NCBI GenBank assembly: GCA_022772675.1
Contig: JALEZW010000004.1
Location: 1-35,466 of the forward strand
Direction: 5' to 3'
DNA from: Agathobacter sp.
Lineage (GTDB): Bacteria > Bacillota > Clostridia > Lachnospirales > Lachnospiraceae
DNA: 35,466 nt
Shown in pieces: positions 1 to 6,875 of the stretch. The stretch's first letter is position 1. Each line of letters opens with the position of its first letter. The translations under genes were made by a program, and so were the position numbers. The notes beneath the pieces are model-generated. The model did no database searches and had not been told where the DNA came from. It saw only the letters and a program-made list of their open reading frames with translations.

Positions 1-133
1 GGCAGCTGCACACAAACGGTGCAGTCTGGTTTTTGTGCACAAAATAGATGGTATTTTAAAAATTCAGTGCAGAATAAAGATGAAGAAAGGCAGATGGAAC
101 GTGCCTTTTCATTATGAGCTGAGGTTCACGGAT

Positions 134-451
134 TCAGGTTATATTTTCCATTTCTCTGAAATATACATTAGCAACAGCCATATATCCATTTTTCAGTAAA
201 AACATAGCAGTCAATGTAATTGCTATTCTTTTGTTACCATCTGCAAAACAATGAAATTTGCAGGCACAAAAAAATAAATGCTCCAGCTTGTCCAAAAAAG
301 TCGGATAATAATCATCATTCTGTATATGAAACAAAACGCTTTCTAATTTCCCCGTATCAAGTTCGCCATAGTCTCCACCACCGCTGTTTTCAATGGTAGC
401 TTGGTGAATAGCTTTGGCTTCTTCGATTGTAATATAATTGATTTCTGCCAT
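134..451 (-). CDS. Doc/Fic-fold (death-on-curing) toxin-like protein, possibly C-terminally shortened
   Basis: Doc proteins are Fic-fold enzymes that phosphorylate EF-Tu and act as the toxin of toxin-antitoxin pairs. The diagnostic motif is present as HCFADGNKR (H67 to R75), matching H-x-F-x-[DN]-G-N-K-R. At 105 residues it is shorter than the usual 120-135, and the reading ends at MENIT. The in-frame continuation after the stop does not resemble a Doc C-terminus, so the last helix may be lost. Its ATG overlaps the TGA of the upstream gene (TGATG at 449-453), indicating translational coupling to the RhuM-like protein at 451-1479, which is therefore the candidate partner or antitoxin. No conventional small Phd-type antitoxin is seen beside it. 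The motif assignment is firm; toxicity is inferred. Confidence 0.8.
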   Translation of the reverse strand: MAEINYITIEEAKAIHQATIENSGGGDYGELDTGKLESVLFHIQNDDYYPTFLDKLEHLFFCACKFHCFADGNKRIAITLTAMFLLKNGYMAVANVYFREMENIT

Positions 452-1479
452 CAGCTACGCTCCTTTAACCTTTTTAATACATCGCTGTTCTCCTGCATTA
501 ACTTTTCCAATTCATCACCCGCCACACCTAAGAACTTCTCATATTCTTCAGCATCTAAAGGTTTGATGTACTCTTCCAACTGATAATGAAAAGCATCTCT
601 TAATGCCATATCCCGGCTTGCCATTTTTGTTCTCGCCCTCACTATCAGAGGTTTCCATAATGGTAATTGTTCAAATGCCGAAAACAAATCTGAAAGTTCC
701 CAGTTATTAAGCTTTCTTCCCAACTGCTCTGATTGTTCTTTTATCATAGCAGCCAGACCACATTCGTATGATGCAATTAAGTCCAACACCTCTGAATACA
801 TAGTATCTCTGGCATTATCCTTTTTTGAAAGATGTAATATCTGTTTATATTCCTGTGCTTTTTCTTTAAATATGCTCTGATATATTTTATCAGTGTAAAT
901 AGCATATTTGCTGTTCCCCATATCTACATAATCTCTTAGTGCATCAGTAAACTCCCTACGATAATTCTCCTCCTGCAGAAAAGCACTAATAAAATTCTGA
1001 TCCCTTTGGTTAATATATTTTGTAGAACCGCCAGTTCTTTGATTCACAAAATCAATTACAATGTCCAACATAATTTGTCGAAGCACTTTGGCATTTTCAC
1101 TTTCTGCTAATAGCATAGCAACATTCAAAAATGCCTTAAAATCAAAGATTGCTATCTGCGGAGTCCGATTACTGATGTTCCCGACATTTATGTCGGGAAC
1201 ATCCTGTTCAAGCACACAATTCATAAAATCCTTTAGCTTTTTCCCTTTAAGAATCTCATATCCATTTGACATTATTTCATCAGAATTATCGCTTACATAA
1301 CGCTCAATCGTTCTGACCTCAACATCAAAATACGTAGCAACCATAGATTTTGTAAATCTCAGACGACCTTCATAAAGAATACCTTGAATACCTGTCTGCT
1401 TTTGAATTTCGTTAACGGCTAATTCATTATTCAAAATATTCTGACGGTCTATCTTGGAAGTTGTTAAATCCTTTGCCAT
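451..1479 (-). CDS. RhuM-like DNA-binding protein coupled to the Doc-like gene
   Basis: A 342-residue protein of the broad RhuM-like group found next to Fic/Doc genes and on mobile elements. Its biochemical role is not established. Residues about 43-62 form a helix-turn-helix (FTKSMVATYFDVEVRTIERY), comparable to the N-terminus of the RhuM protein at 5782-6783. A hydrophobic stretch (FLNVAMLLAESENAKVLRQ) and the YINQRDQNF segment follow, and the C-terminus is charged and helical. It ends in a one-base TGATG overlap with the Doc-like toxin, so the pair is probably made from one mRNA. That suggests autoregulation or antitoxin activity, as inference. A perfect 14-bp inverted repeat lies inside the gene at 1174-1203 (codons 93-102). 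The start has a GAGTGAGA-type upstream sequence rather than a strong AGGAGG. Confidence 0.75.
   Translation of the reverse strand: MAKDLTTSKIDRQNILNNELAVNEIQKQTGIQGILYEGRLRFTKSMVATYFDVEVRTIERYVSDNSDEIMSNGYEILKGKKLKDFMNCVLEQDVPDINVGNISNRTPQIAIFDFKAFLNVAMLLAESENAKVLRQIMLDIVIDFVNQRTGGSTKYINQRDQNFISAFLQEENYRREFTDALRDYVDMGNSKYAIYTDKIYQSIFKEKAQEYKQILHLSKKDNARDTMYSEVLDLIASYECGLAAMIKEQSEQLGRKLNNWELSDLFSAFEQLPLWKPLIVRARTKMASRDMALRDAFHYQLEEYIKPLDAEEYEKFLGVAGDELEKLMQENSDVLKRLKERS
1174..1203. repeat. Perfect 14-bp intragenic inverted repeat
   Basis: The arms GATGTTCCCGACAT and ATGTCGGGAACATC are exact reverse complements separated by TT. They lie within the RhuM-like gene and encode residues 93-102, including DINVG. 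The DNA or RNA can form a very stable hairpin. A comparable palindrome occurs in the other RhuM gene at 5967-5991. Confidence 0.9.
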
Positions 1480-1585
1480 TCTCTCACTCCATTTCTATCT
1501 TGTCATATCTCAAAATCATCATTCGATTTTATGTTTTGTTATCCTACAAACACTGCTCCAGCTTTCGGTTATAGTATACCACAAT

Positions 1586-3277
1586 CTACGCTGGCTGTAT
1601 TGCACTTTTTTCAGCCTTAAACCACTCCTTCGCATTAGGAACAACACTGTTCCCATTCCCTTTCATAACAAAAGTCAGCTTGTACGGATCGACTGTACCA
1701 TCTTCGTTTGTCTCTCCCACGATGACCTTGTCCACAATACTTTCAAATACCACTCTGTCAAACTCATCCAGAATATCTCCATCAGCAAGTGCTTTCTTAA
1801 GAGAAGTCATTCTCTTGCCCACATCCTTCTGATTAGAAACATTCTTCTGTAGAAGCTCTATGGAGTCCTTCGACTTCTGGATTTTCACGGTAAGTTCCTC
1901 ATACTTCTCATCATATGCTTCTTTGCTAAGACCATCATCAAGGTATATATCCGTAAGTTTCTTTCTTCGCTGCTCCAGATTATCAAGAGCCTTCTGCTCT
2001 TTTTTGAGTCTGGCAATATCATCATTATTCGCACCAATGCTTTCAATCGTTCCAATCACAGAATCAATCACATCATCAAAGCTTCCCGCCAACAGCTTAT
2101 ATGCCTCAAGGAAAGCATTTTCCAGAATAGATTCATGAACCGATTTACTATTAGGGCAGTTATGCTTGCCTTTATTGGCTGCATTTCTGCAATACCAGAC
2201 CGGTGTTTCATACTTAGAACTGCTATGAAGGGTACGTCTGGTAAGCTTCGTGCCACAGAAACCGCACTCACACATACTGGAAAATGCATACTTTTTCGTA
2301 TACTTTTCTCTCTTTCCATCTGCCTTTTTATCTGACTGATGGTTACGGGATAAGCGAATTTCTTTTGCCTGCTCCCACACCTCTCTGCTTACAATAGGCT
2401 CATGATGGTCGCGAACATAATACTGCTCTTCTTCACCAAAATTCTCAATTCGCCTCTTAGAAATCGGATCAGTGGTAATGGTTTTCTGCAAAAGCAAATC
2501 GCCTTTATACTTCTCATTCTTGATAATGCCCCTCACACCACTGTCCGTCCATTTTGCCACACCTTTTTTATTGAGTTTCCCCAATGCTTCCAGACGCCTT
2601 GCTATGGTATAAGTTCCGTATCCCTGCAGATACAGTTCAAAAATCAATCGCACGGTTTCTGCTTCTGCCTCATTCACCGTAATGGTTTTGTCTTCCGGGT
2701 GATAATCATAACCGAGACATCCGTTAAAGCCCATCAGCTCCCCACGCTTCATTTTCATCTTGATGCCCATCTTCACATTCTTGGATGTGGACTCCACCTC
2801 ATTCTGTGCCAGTGTTCCCATAAGGGTAAGCATCATTTCGCCCTGCTCCGTCATTGTATTGATATTTTCCTTTTCAAAAATAACCGCTATGCCTCTTTCC
2901 TTCAGAAGACGGACATACTGGAGAATATCAACTGTATTTCTGGAAAAACGGGATACTGATTTTGTCATAATCACATCAATCTTTCCATCCATACAATCCT
3001 GTATCATCCTCTGAAACTGCTCTCGCTTATCCACCTTTGTTCCGGTAATAGCTTCATCTGCATAAATCCCCACCATAACCCAGTCTCTGTTTTCAGATAT
3101 TTTGTCCTGATAATACTGCTTCTGTGACTGAAAACTCTCAAGCTGCTCGTCATCATCCGTACTTACACGGACATATGCCGCAACTCTCTGTCTCGTAATA
3201 ACAAGTGGTTTACCCTCATAATCTCTCTTGCGGAGTATAGGTCCCTCCACCGCCTTGATAACTTCTACTTCTGCCAT
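1586..3277 (-). CDS. Large serine recombinase (TnpX/Tn4451-like site-specific integrase)
   Basis: Large serine recombinases cut and rejoin attachment sites to integrate and excise elements. The N-terminal resolvase domain begins near residue 31 (RVAAYVRVSTDDDEQ), with the nucleophile at Ser39. The conserved arginine-rich segment KSVSRFSRNTVDIL and a GIAVIFEKENI strand follow. A recombinase domain spans about 175-290, and a zinc ribbon spans about 333-375 (CECGFCG...WYC...C). A coiled coil near 430-490 is typical of the family's C-terminal specificity region. At 563 residues it is full length. The AAGGAGGA ribosome binding site is 5 nt before ATG. The gene is preceded by a terminator (3389-3424) and an inverted repeat (3345-3376), so it probably has its own promoter. 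It is the best candidate for the enzyme that moves this element. Confidence 0.95.
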   Translation of the reverse strand: MAEVEVIKAVEGPILRKRDYEGKPLVITRQRVAAYVRVSTDDDEQLESFQSQKQYYQDKISENRDWVMVGIYADEAITGTKVDKREQFQRMIQDCMDGKIDVIMTKSVSRFSRNTVDILQYVRLLKERGIAVIFEKENINTMTEQGEMMLTLMGTLAQNEVESTSKNVKMGIKMKMKRGELMGFNGCLGYDYHPEDKTITVNEAEAETVRLIFELYLQGYGTYTIARRLEALGKLNKKGVAKWTDSGVRGIIKNEKYKGDLLLQKTITTDPISKRRIENFGEEEQYYVRDHHEPIVSREVWEQAKEIRLSRNHQSDKKADGKREKYTKKYAFSSMCECGFCGTKLTRRTLHSSSKYETPVWYCRNAANKGKHNCPNSKSVHESILENAFLEAYKLLAGSFDDVIDSVIGTIESIGANNDDIARLKKEQKALDNLEQRRKKLTDIYLDDGLSKEAYDEKYEELTVKIQKSKDSIELLQKNVSNQKDVGKRMTSLKKALADGDILDEFDRVVFESIVDKVIVGETNEDGTVDPYKLTFVMKGNGNSVVPNAKEWFKAEKSAIQPA

Positions 3278-3302
3278 AAAAATCCTCCTTCTTAAATCCG
3301 TA

Positions 3303-3376
3303 CTTGGTTTATCCTACATACCAAGCATACTAAAAAATGAAAATATGAACGAATATACAAAATAAATATTGTTCAT
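3303..3376 (-). promoter_or_regulatory. Recombinase upstream region with inverted repeats
   Basis: Between the terminator at 3389-3424 and the recombinase start lie two inverted repeats. One is ATGAAC...GTTCAT at 3345-3376, with arms extending through ATAT and one single-base bulge. The other is CTTGGT...ACCAAG at 3303-3325. They probably include operator or 5'-leader structures that limit recombinase expression. No convincing -35/-10 pair could be fixed by eye. Confidence 0.4.
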
Positions 3377-3388
3377 CCCATAACAAAA

Positions 3389-3424
3389 GAGCCTGCATAC
3401 ACATTTTCATGCATACACAGACTC
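3389..3424 (-). terminator. Rho-independent terminator downstream of the SHOCT-like gene
   Basis: Read on the minus strand, a 16-bp stem closes a GAAA tetraloop and is followed by TTTTGTT. Several pairs are G-U wobbles, which on the plus strand become A-C mismatches, so the structure works only in minus-strand RNA. It separates the small SHOCT-like gene from the recombinase. Confidence 0.8.
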
Positions 3425-3453
3425 CGCCATCTCCCCAATACTGATTATGGTTG

Positions 3454-3645
3454 CTAAGCAACCTTATTTTCTGCATTGGATTTGAAATATTCCGACTCCA
3501 GAATATGATACGAACTCATAATCTTATTCTTTGCCAGAATATATTCATTCTCTGAAATCAATCCAAGACGAACCAGTTTTCTAAGCACTGCCATCTTCTT
3601 GCTAAATTCCAGACACTTCTTTGCATCTAACTGACACCATTCCAT
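3454..3645 (-). CDS. Small SHOCT-like protein next to the recombinase
   Basis: A 63-residue protein when started at MEWCQLDAKK, where the ribosome binding site AAGGGAGG sits 6 nt upstream (3652-3659 on the plus strand). A longer reading from 3693 lacks such a site. The middle, LRKLVRLGLISENEYILAKNK, resembles the SHOCT motif, a short helical hairpin often found at protein C-termini or as a free small protein. Small proteins of this kind commonly accompany serine recombinases on Firmicutes elements, which suggests a role in recombination directionality or regulation, but this is inference. It is followed by a strong terminator, so it is transcribed separately from the recombinase. Confidence 0.65.
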   Translation of the reverse strand: MEWCQLDAKKCLEFSKKMAVLRKLVRLGLISENEYILAKNKIMSSYHILESEYFKSNAENKVA

Positions 3646-3723
3646 AGCAAAACCTCCCTTCATAATTCCTACTGTTTCGTTCCGAGTCTGCACACGTGCT
3701 CCAAAATCCCCATAAAAAGTTGT

Positions 3724-3737
3724 AGAACATATGTTTG
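3724..3737. promoter_or_regulatory. LexA/SOS box candidate in divergent promoter region
   Basis: The sequence AGAACATATGTTTG matches the Bacillus/Firmicutes LexA consensus CGAACRNRYGTTYG at every position except the first. Its core AACATATGTT is a perfect palindrome. It lies between the minus-strand recombinase-side gene and the plus-strand operon starting at 3884, where a repressor could control both. Confidence 0.6.
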
Positions 3738-3780
3738 TTTTATGTTATACTTCTTCTATAAGAATCATCTGACACGCAAA

Positions 3781-3808
3781 GTAATCTCTTTAATCGTAAA
3801 AAGATTAC
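3781..3808. promoter_or_regulatory. Hairpin in the 5' region of the sigma-like gene
   Basis: GTAATCTCTTT and AAAAAGATTAC form an 11-bp inverted repeat with one mismatch around AATCGT. It lies about 75 nt upstream of the TTG start at 3884, in the probable leader of that gene or as an operator. There is no following T-run, so a terminator is unlikely. Confidence 0.4.
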
Positions 3809-3883
3809 CTCTTCACTAATAGGAGAAACAGAAGTGGTTTTGCGGAAGTGTTTTTCAAAAAAAATGACAAGGATTGATATAAA

Positions 3884-4756
3884 TTGAGAACAGATTACGA
3901 AGATTTATTAGAAAACGAAGATAGTATAGCCTCTGATGAGCTTATGTATATGGATGAACTGGAACAGGCACGAGCCATCGAGCAGGTTGCACTTGCAGAA
4001 ATTGAATTGGAAATGACTACTTATCCTGAACCGGATGCTGATGTACTGGAGGAAGAAGCTACAGAAGCAGCCTCACGCACACTGTTAAAACGAGAGCTTC
4101 GTGCACAGGCACTTTTAAGACTGGAAGATGGTGCAAGAACCGAGGAAGATTTTAAAGAAGTCATAAAGCAATGGGATCACTTAGATGATAACCGGGAACG
4201 AAAGGAACGGTATCATGAAATAGGCAGGGAATTGAACCGGTTAACAGAGGATGCTCCAAAAGACCCAGTGGTAATCCCCTATCCCATCCACCACACCTAC
4301 TGGCGACAGATGATGAAAGGTGATTTTCTGGATGTAATATTTGACTGCCCCTTTGAAATGCATGAATTTCTTACAGATGAGGATTATTCCAAGATAATTT
4401 ATGACTTGAAGGACAGTTACAAAGAGCTTATCTATTATCTGTATATCCGAGATTACAGCACTCTTTTTATTGGAAATCTGTTGGGGCAGACTGACCGCAA
4501 TATCAGAGGTGTGCGAAGTACCATCTTAAGTCAGATAACCAAAAAGGTAATTGCGGTGCTTTTAGAACGGCAGGAATTTGATATTCCTCTATGGACAACA
4601 GAACAGGAATTTATGAAAAAGCACAAAGAGAAAATACCTGACATACAAAGAAAAGCTAAAAAAGAAAAGGAAAAGATTATCCGTGAAATCGGTGTACTGG
4701 CAAGAAAGGTATTAAAGCAGTACCAGAAAAACATAACAAATCAGACCAACTGCTAA
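3884..4756 (+). CDS. Sigma-70 region-4-like conserved element protein
   Basis: A 290-residue protein that I do not recognise by a firm name. The first 100 residues are acidic and helical. Residues about 165-215 (KDSYKELIYYLYIRDYSTLFIGNLLGQTDRNIRGVR in outline) resemble sigma-factor region 4, with a 'sense-relay' helix, a turn and a recognition helix. The C-terminus is very basic (KRKAKKEKEKIIREIG region). The start is TTG at 3884 with AAGGA 10 nt upstream; the next ATG options lie 20 or more codons inside. It leads a plus-strand set with the zinc-finger protein and RhuM, downstream of a LexA-like box. It probably acts as a transcription factor for element genes; this is inference. Confidence 0.6.
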   Translation: MRTDYEDLLENEDSIASDELMYMDELEQARAIEQVALAEIELEMTTYPEPDADVLEEEATEAASRTLLKRELRAQALLRLEDGARTEEDFKEVIKQWDHLDDNRERKERYHEIGRELNRLTEDAPKDPVVIPYPIHHTYWRQMMKGDFLDVIFDCPFEMHEFLTDEDYSKIIYDLKDSYKELIYYLYIRDYSTLFIGNLLGQTDRNIRGVRSTILSQITKKVIAVLLERQEFDIPLWTTEQEFMKKHKEKIPDIQRKAKKEKEKIIREIGVLARKVLKQYQKNITNQTNC

Positions 4757-4786
4757 TCTATTACAGAAAAGCCACAGAATAGAAAT

Positions 4787-4853
4787 AAAGTAATTACATT
4801 TTCCTTTATCTGTGCTATGATAGTAATAGTTTTGAATTTTATTCAATTACTTT
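4787..4853 (+). promoter_or_regulatory. Promoter flanked by inverted repeat
   Basis: TTACAT (4794-4799), a 16-nt spacer and TATGAT (4816-4821) make a plausible sigma-A promoter for the zinc-finger gene. It is flanked by perfect 9-bp inverted repeats, AAAGTAATT (4787-4795) and AATTACTTT (4845-4853). That layout suits an operator overlapping the -35 element, perhaps bound by the preceding or following DNA-binding protein. Confidence 0.5.
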
Positions 4854-4877
4854 TATATAGAAACGAGGAAGTATATG

Positions 4878-5777
4878 ATGAATTTATTTGCAAACTCCAG
4901 TTCCAACTGGGTGAAATATGATAAATACGAATGGAAAAAGGCAGACAATGGGACTCTCTATATCACTCCTACGCAGGATGCAAAGCCGTCCCTTTACAAT
5001 CCGGTTAAAAAATACCAGGATATGGTTCTGGCTGCCATTAACATAGGCACTCTTGCCATGAAAGAGGAATCGGAGGAATCCATTAAATCTTCTATTAAGG
5101 ATTTTGCCTGCAATTACGGTTTGCTCGGACTTATGACCGCATTACCTACCACACCGGAGTTTATTACATATGAAGCAGTATATTTACCAAAGAACCATTT
5201 CATCAAGAATGAAAGTCTTAGCACAGAAAAGTATCTGTCCTACTTCTTTCCTTTTGACAGCATTGATTTTGTAAAGCATGGTGTTGAATCTTCATGGAGT
5301 ACCGACAGTGCGGAAATGATTGCACTGCTTATGGCGATGAGAAACAAGCCACAGGCAGTTCTTATGAGTTTCCAGAAAGAATATGCAGAACGCTACGATT
5401 GGCTTGTGACAGTATTCAGAGACTGGGCATTTACCTTTTTCTCAAGTTTTCTGTATTATCAGGATTATGACCGGTTGGATGAAAACGAAAGAAATCTGTA
5501 CCGACAGGGAATGGCTGTATTTGGCGGAATTGCACCGACCTACCACATAGAACTGCTGGACAAACCTACTATTGTATGGGAATTCCACTCGTTACTGCTC
5601 GGTATCCAGATGATGTTTTCATTTATGCTTACCGATGATAACTCTACTCTGAAAGTATGCAAGCACTGTGGCAGTGCCTTTGTAGCAACCAGAAGCAATA
5701 TGGAATTCTGCTCTCCTCAATGCAAGAACCAATATAATGTCTATAAGAGCAGGGCAAAGAAAAAAGAGGAGGATTAA
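4878..5777 (+). CDS. Conserved protein with C-terminal four-cysteine zinc finger
   Basis: About 299 residues; no firm family name. The N-terminal 240 residues show no motif I recognise (aromatic-rich, FRDWAFTFFSSFLYYQDYDR). The C-terminus carries C-x2-C-x13-C-x3-C (CKHCG...FCSPQC) followed by a basic tail KSRAKKK, a treble-clef-like zinc finger similar to the CGNR type, probably nucleic-acid binding. Two ATG codons overlap at 4875 and 4878. The GAGGAA ribosome binding site is spaced better (7 nt) from the second. The stop is 4 nt before the RhuM start, so the two are co-transcribed. Such proteins are recurrent on Firmicutes integrative elements. Confidence 0.65.
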   Translation: MNLFANSSSNWVKYDKYEWKKADNGTLYITPTQDAKPSLYNPVKKYQDMVLAAINIGTLAMKEESEESIKSSIKDFACNYGLLGLMTALPTTPEFITYEAVYLPKNHFIKNESLSTEKYLSYFFPFDSIDFVKHGVESSWSTDSAEMIALLMAMRNKPQAVLMSFQKEYAERYDWLVTVFRDWAFTFFSSFLYYQDYDRLDENERNLYRQGMAVFGGIAPTYHIELLDKPTIVWEFHSLLLGIQMMFSFMLTDDNSTLKVCKHCGSAFVATRSNMEFCSPQCKNQYNVYKSRAKKKEED

Positions 5778-5781
5778 GTCT

Positions 5782-6783
5782 ATGAATAACTCAAATATCA
5801 TTATGTATACAACCGAAGACGGACTTACTAAGATAGAGACGACTTTTGAAGATGATACAGTATGGCTGTCACTTGACCAGATGGCTGAATTATTCCAGCG
5901 TGATAAATCGACCATATCCCGCCACATCAAAAAGATTTATGAAGAGGGCGAATTACAGCGTGATTCAACTGTTGCAAATTTTGCAACAGTTCAAATGGAA
6001 GGTGAGCGGCAAGTAGAACGATATATTGATTACTATAACCTTGATGTCATCATCTCCGTTGGATACCGTGTGAAATCCCATCGTGGAACGCAATTTCGTA
6101 TCTGGGCCATGGGCATCTTAAAAGAATACATGAAAAAAGGATTTGCTCTGGATGATGATCGATTGAAACGATTGGGTGGCGGTAATTACTTTGATGAACT
6201 GCTTGCCCGTATCAGAGACATCCGTTCTTCAGAAAAAGTATTCTGGAGAAAAGTGCTTGAAATCTATGCGACCAGTATTGACTATGATCCCCATGCTGAA
6301 GCTTCTGTCCTATTTTTCAAACAGGTACAGAACAAAATGCACTGGACAGCCCACAAACACACCGCTGCTGAAGTAATCTATCAGCGTGCTGATGCTGAAA
6401 AGGAAAATATGGGACTTACTTCATGGAGTGGTGACGCCATCCACCGTTCTGATGTGGAAGTTGTCAAAAACTATCTCACGGAAGCAGAACTGGATGCCCT
6501 AAACAAAATCGTTACTGCATACCTTGATATTGCAGAAGTCCATGCCCTTAATCAGGAGCCTATGTATATGAAAGACTGGCTGGAAACCATTGACGATTAC
6601 CTGAAAATGACCAGAAGGGATATCCTTACCACCAGCGGTCATGTCAGCCATAAACAAGCTCTCGAAAAGGCTCATGCTGAATATGATAAGTATAAAAACC
6701 GACTTGAGGATAGCCTTTCTCCGGTGGAGAAGGATTTTATTGAGAGTATAGACATTTTAGAATCCATCGCTGAAAAAAAATAA
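5782..6783 (+). CDS. RhuM family protein
   Basis: A 333-residue member of the RhuM family, named after a Salmonella SPI-3 gene; its molecular function is unknown. Residues about 28-50 form a helix-turn-helix (SLDQMAELFQRDKSTISRHI). The family hallmark YYNLDVIISVGYRVKSHRGTQFRIWA in outline lies at about 84-110, and a C-terminal HTAAEVIYQRAD segment follows. The start is set by GAGGAGG 9 nt before ATG at 5782, right after the stop of the zinc-finger gene. The longer in-frame reading from 5737 overlaps that gene and has no ribosome binding site. A perfect 12-bp palindrome lies at codons 62-70. It is followed by a strong terminator. It is a paralogue in architecture of the protein at 451-1479. 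Confidence 0.88.
   Translation: MNNSNIIMYTTEDGLTKIETTFEDDTVWLSLDQMAELFQRDKSTISRHIKKIYEEGELQRDSTVANFATVQMEGERQVERYIDYYNLDVIISVGYRVKSHRGTQFRIWAMGILKEYMKKGFALDDDRLKRLGGGNYFDELLARIRDIRSSEKVFWRKVLEIYATSIDYDPHAEASVLFFKQVQNKMHWTAHKHTAAEVIYQRADAEKENMGLTSWSGDAIHRSDVEVVKNYLTEAELDALNKIVTAYLDIAEVHALNQEPMYMKDWLETIDDYLKMTRRDILTTSGHVSHKQALEKAHAEYDKYKNRLEDSLSPVEKDFIESIDILESIAEKK
5967..5991. repeat. Perfect 12-bp intragenic inverted repeat in rhuM
   Basis: AACTGTTGCAAA and TTTGCAACAGTT are exact reverse complements separated by a single T. They encode the near-symmetric peptide TVANFATV (residues 63-70), just after the helix-turn-helix. Confidence 0.9.
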
Positions 6784-6789
6784 AATTAA

Positions 6790-6826
6790 GGTGGTTTACC
6801 CACAAATTTGGGAAAGCCACCTTTTA
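6790..6826. terminator. Bidirectional rho-independent terminator
   Basis: GGTGGTTTACCCA and TGGGAAAGCCACC pair with two imperfect positions around a short AT loop. T-rich runs follow on the plus strand (TTTTAGTTTGTTTTT). On the minus strand TTAATTTTATTTTTTTT follows the stem. It ends both the RhuM operon and the minus-strand MetE-like gene. Confidence 0.8.
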
Positions 6827-6875
6827 GTTTGTTTTTCAGCAGAAACTCTGTTTGTTCATTATATTCCTTATCTTA

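Noticed and set aside
1..133. Window start as the element's left end
   Set aside because: Only short inverted repeats (for example CTGCAC/GTGCAG) are seen; nothing matches the rlmD side as a direct repeat.
1550..1560. ACACTGCTCCA at 1550-1560 also occurs near the 3' end of rlmD, suggesting an attachment-site repeat
   Set aside because: The two copies are in opposite orientation on the plus strand, whereas element-flanking repeats should be direct, and the match is only 11 nt.
3345..3376. Second LexA box at the ATGAAC...GTTCAT repeat
   Set aside because: The half-sites are about 20 nt apart instead of 4, so it does not fit a LexA site.
3864..3887. Seven-codon leader ORF overlapping the TTG start at 3884
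   Set aside because: It is too short to support as a gene, with no clear ribosome binding site or regulatory codons.
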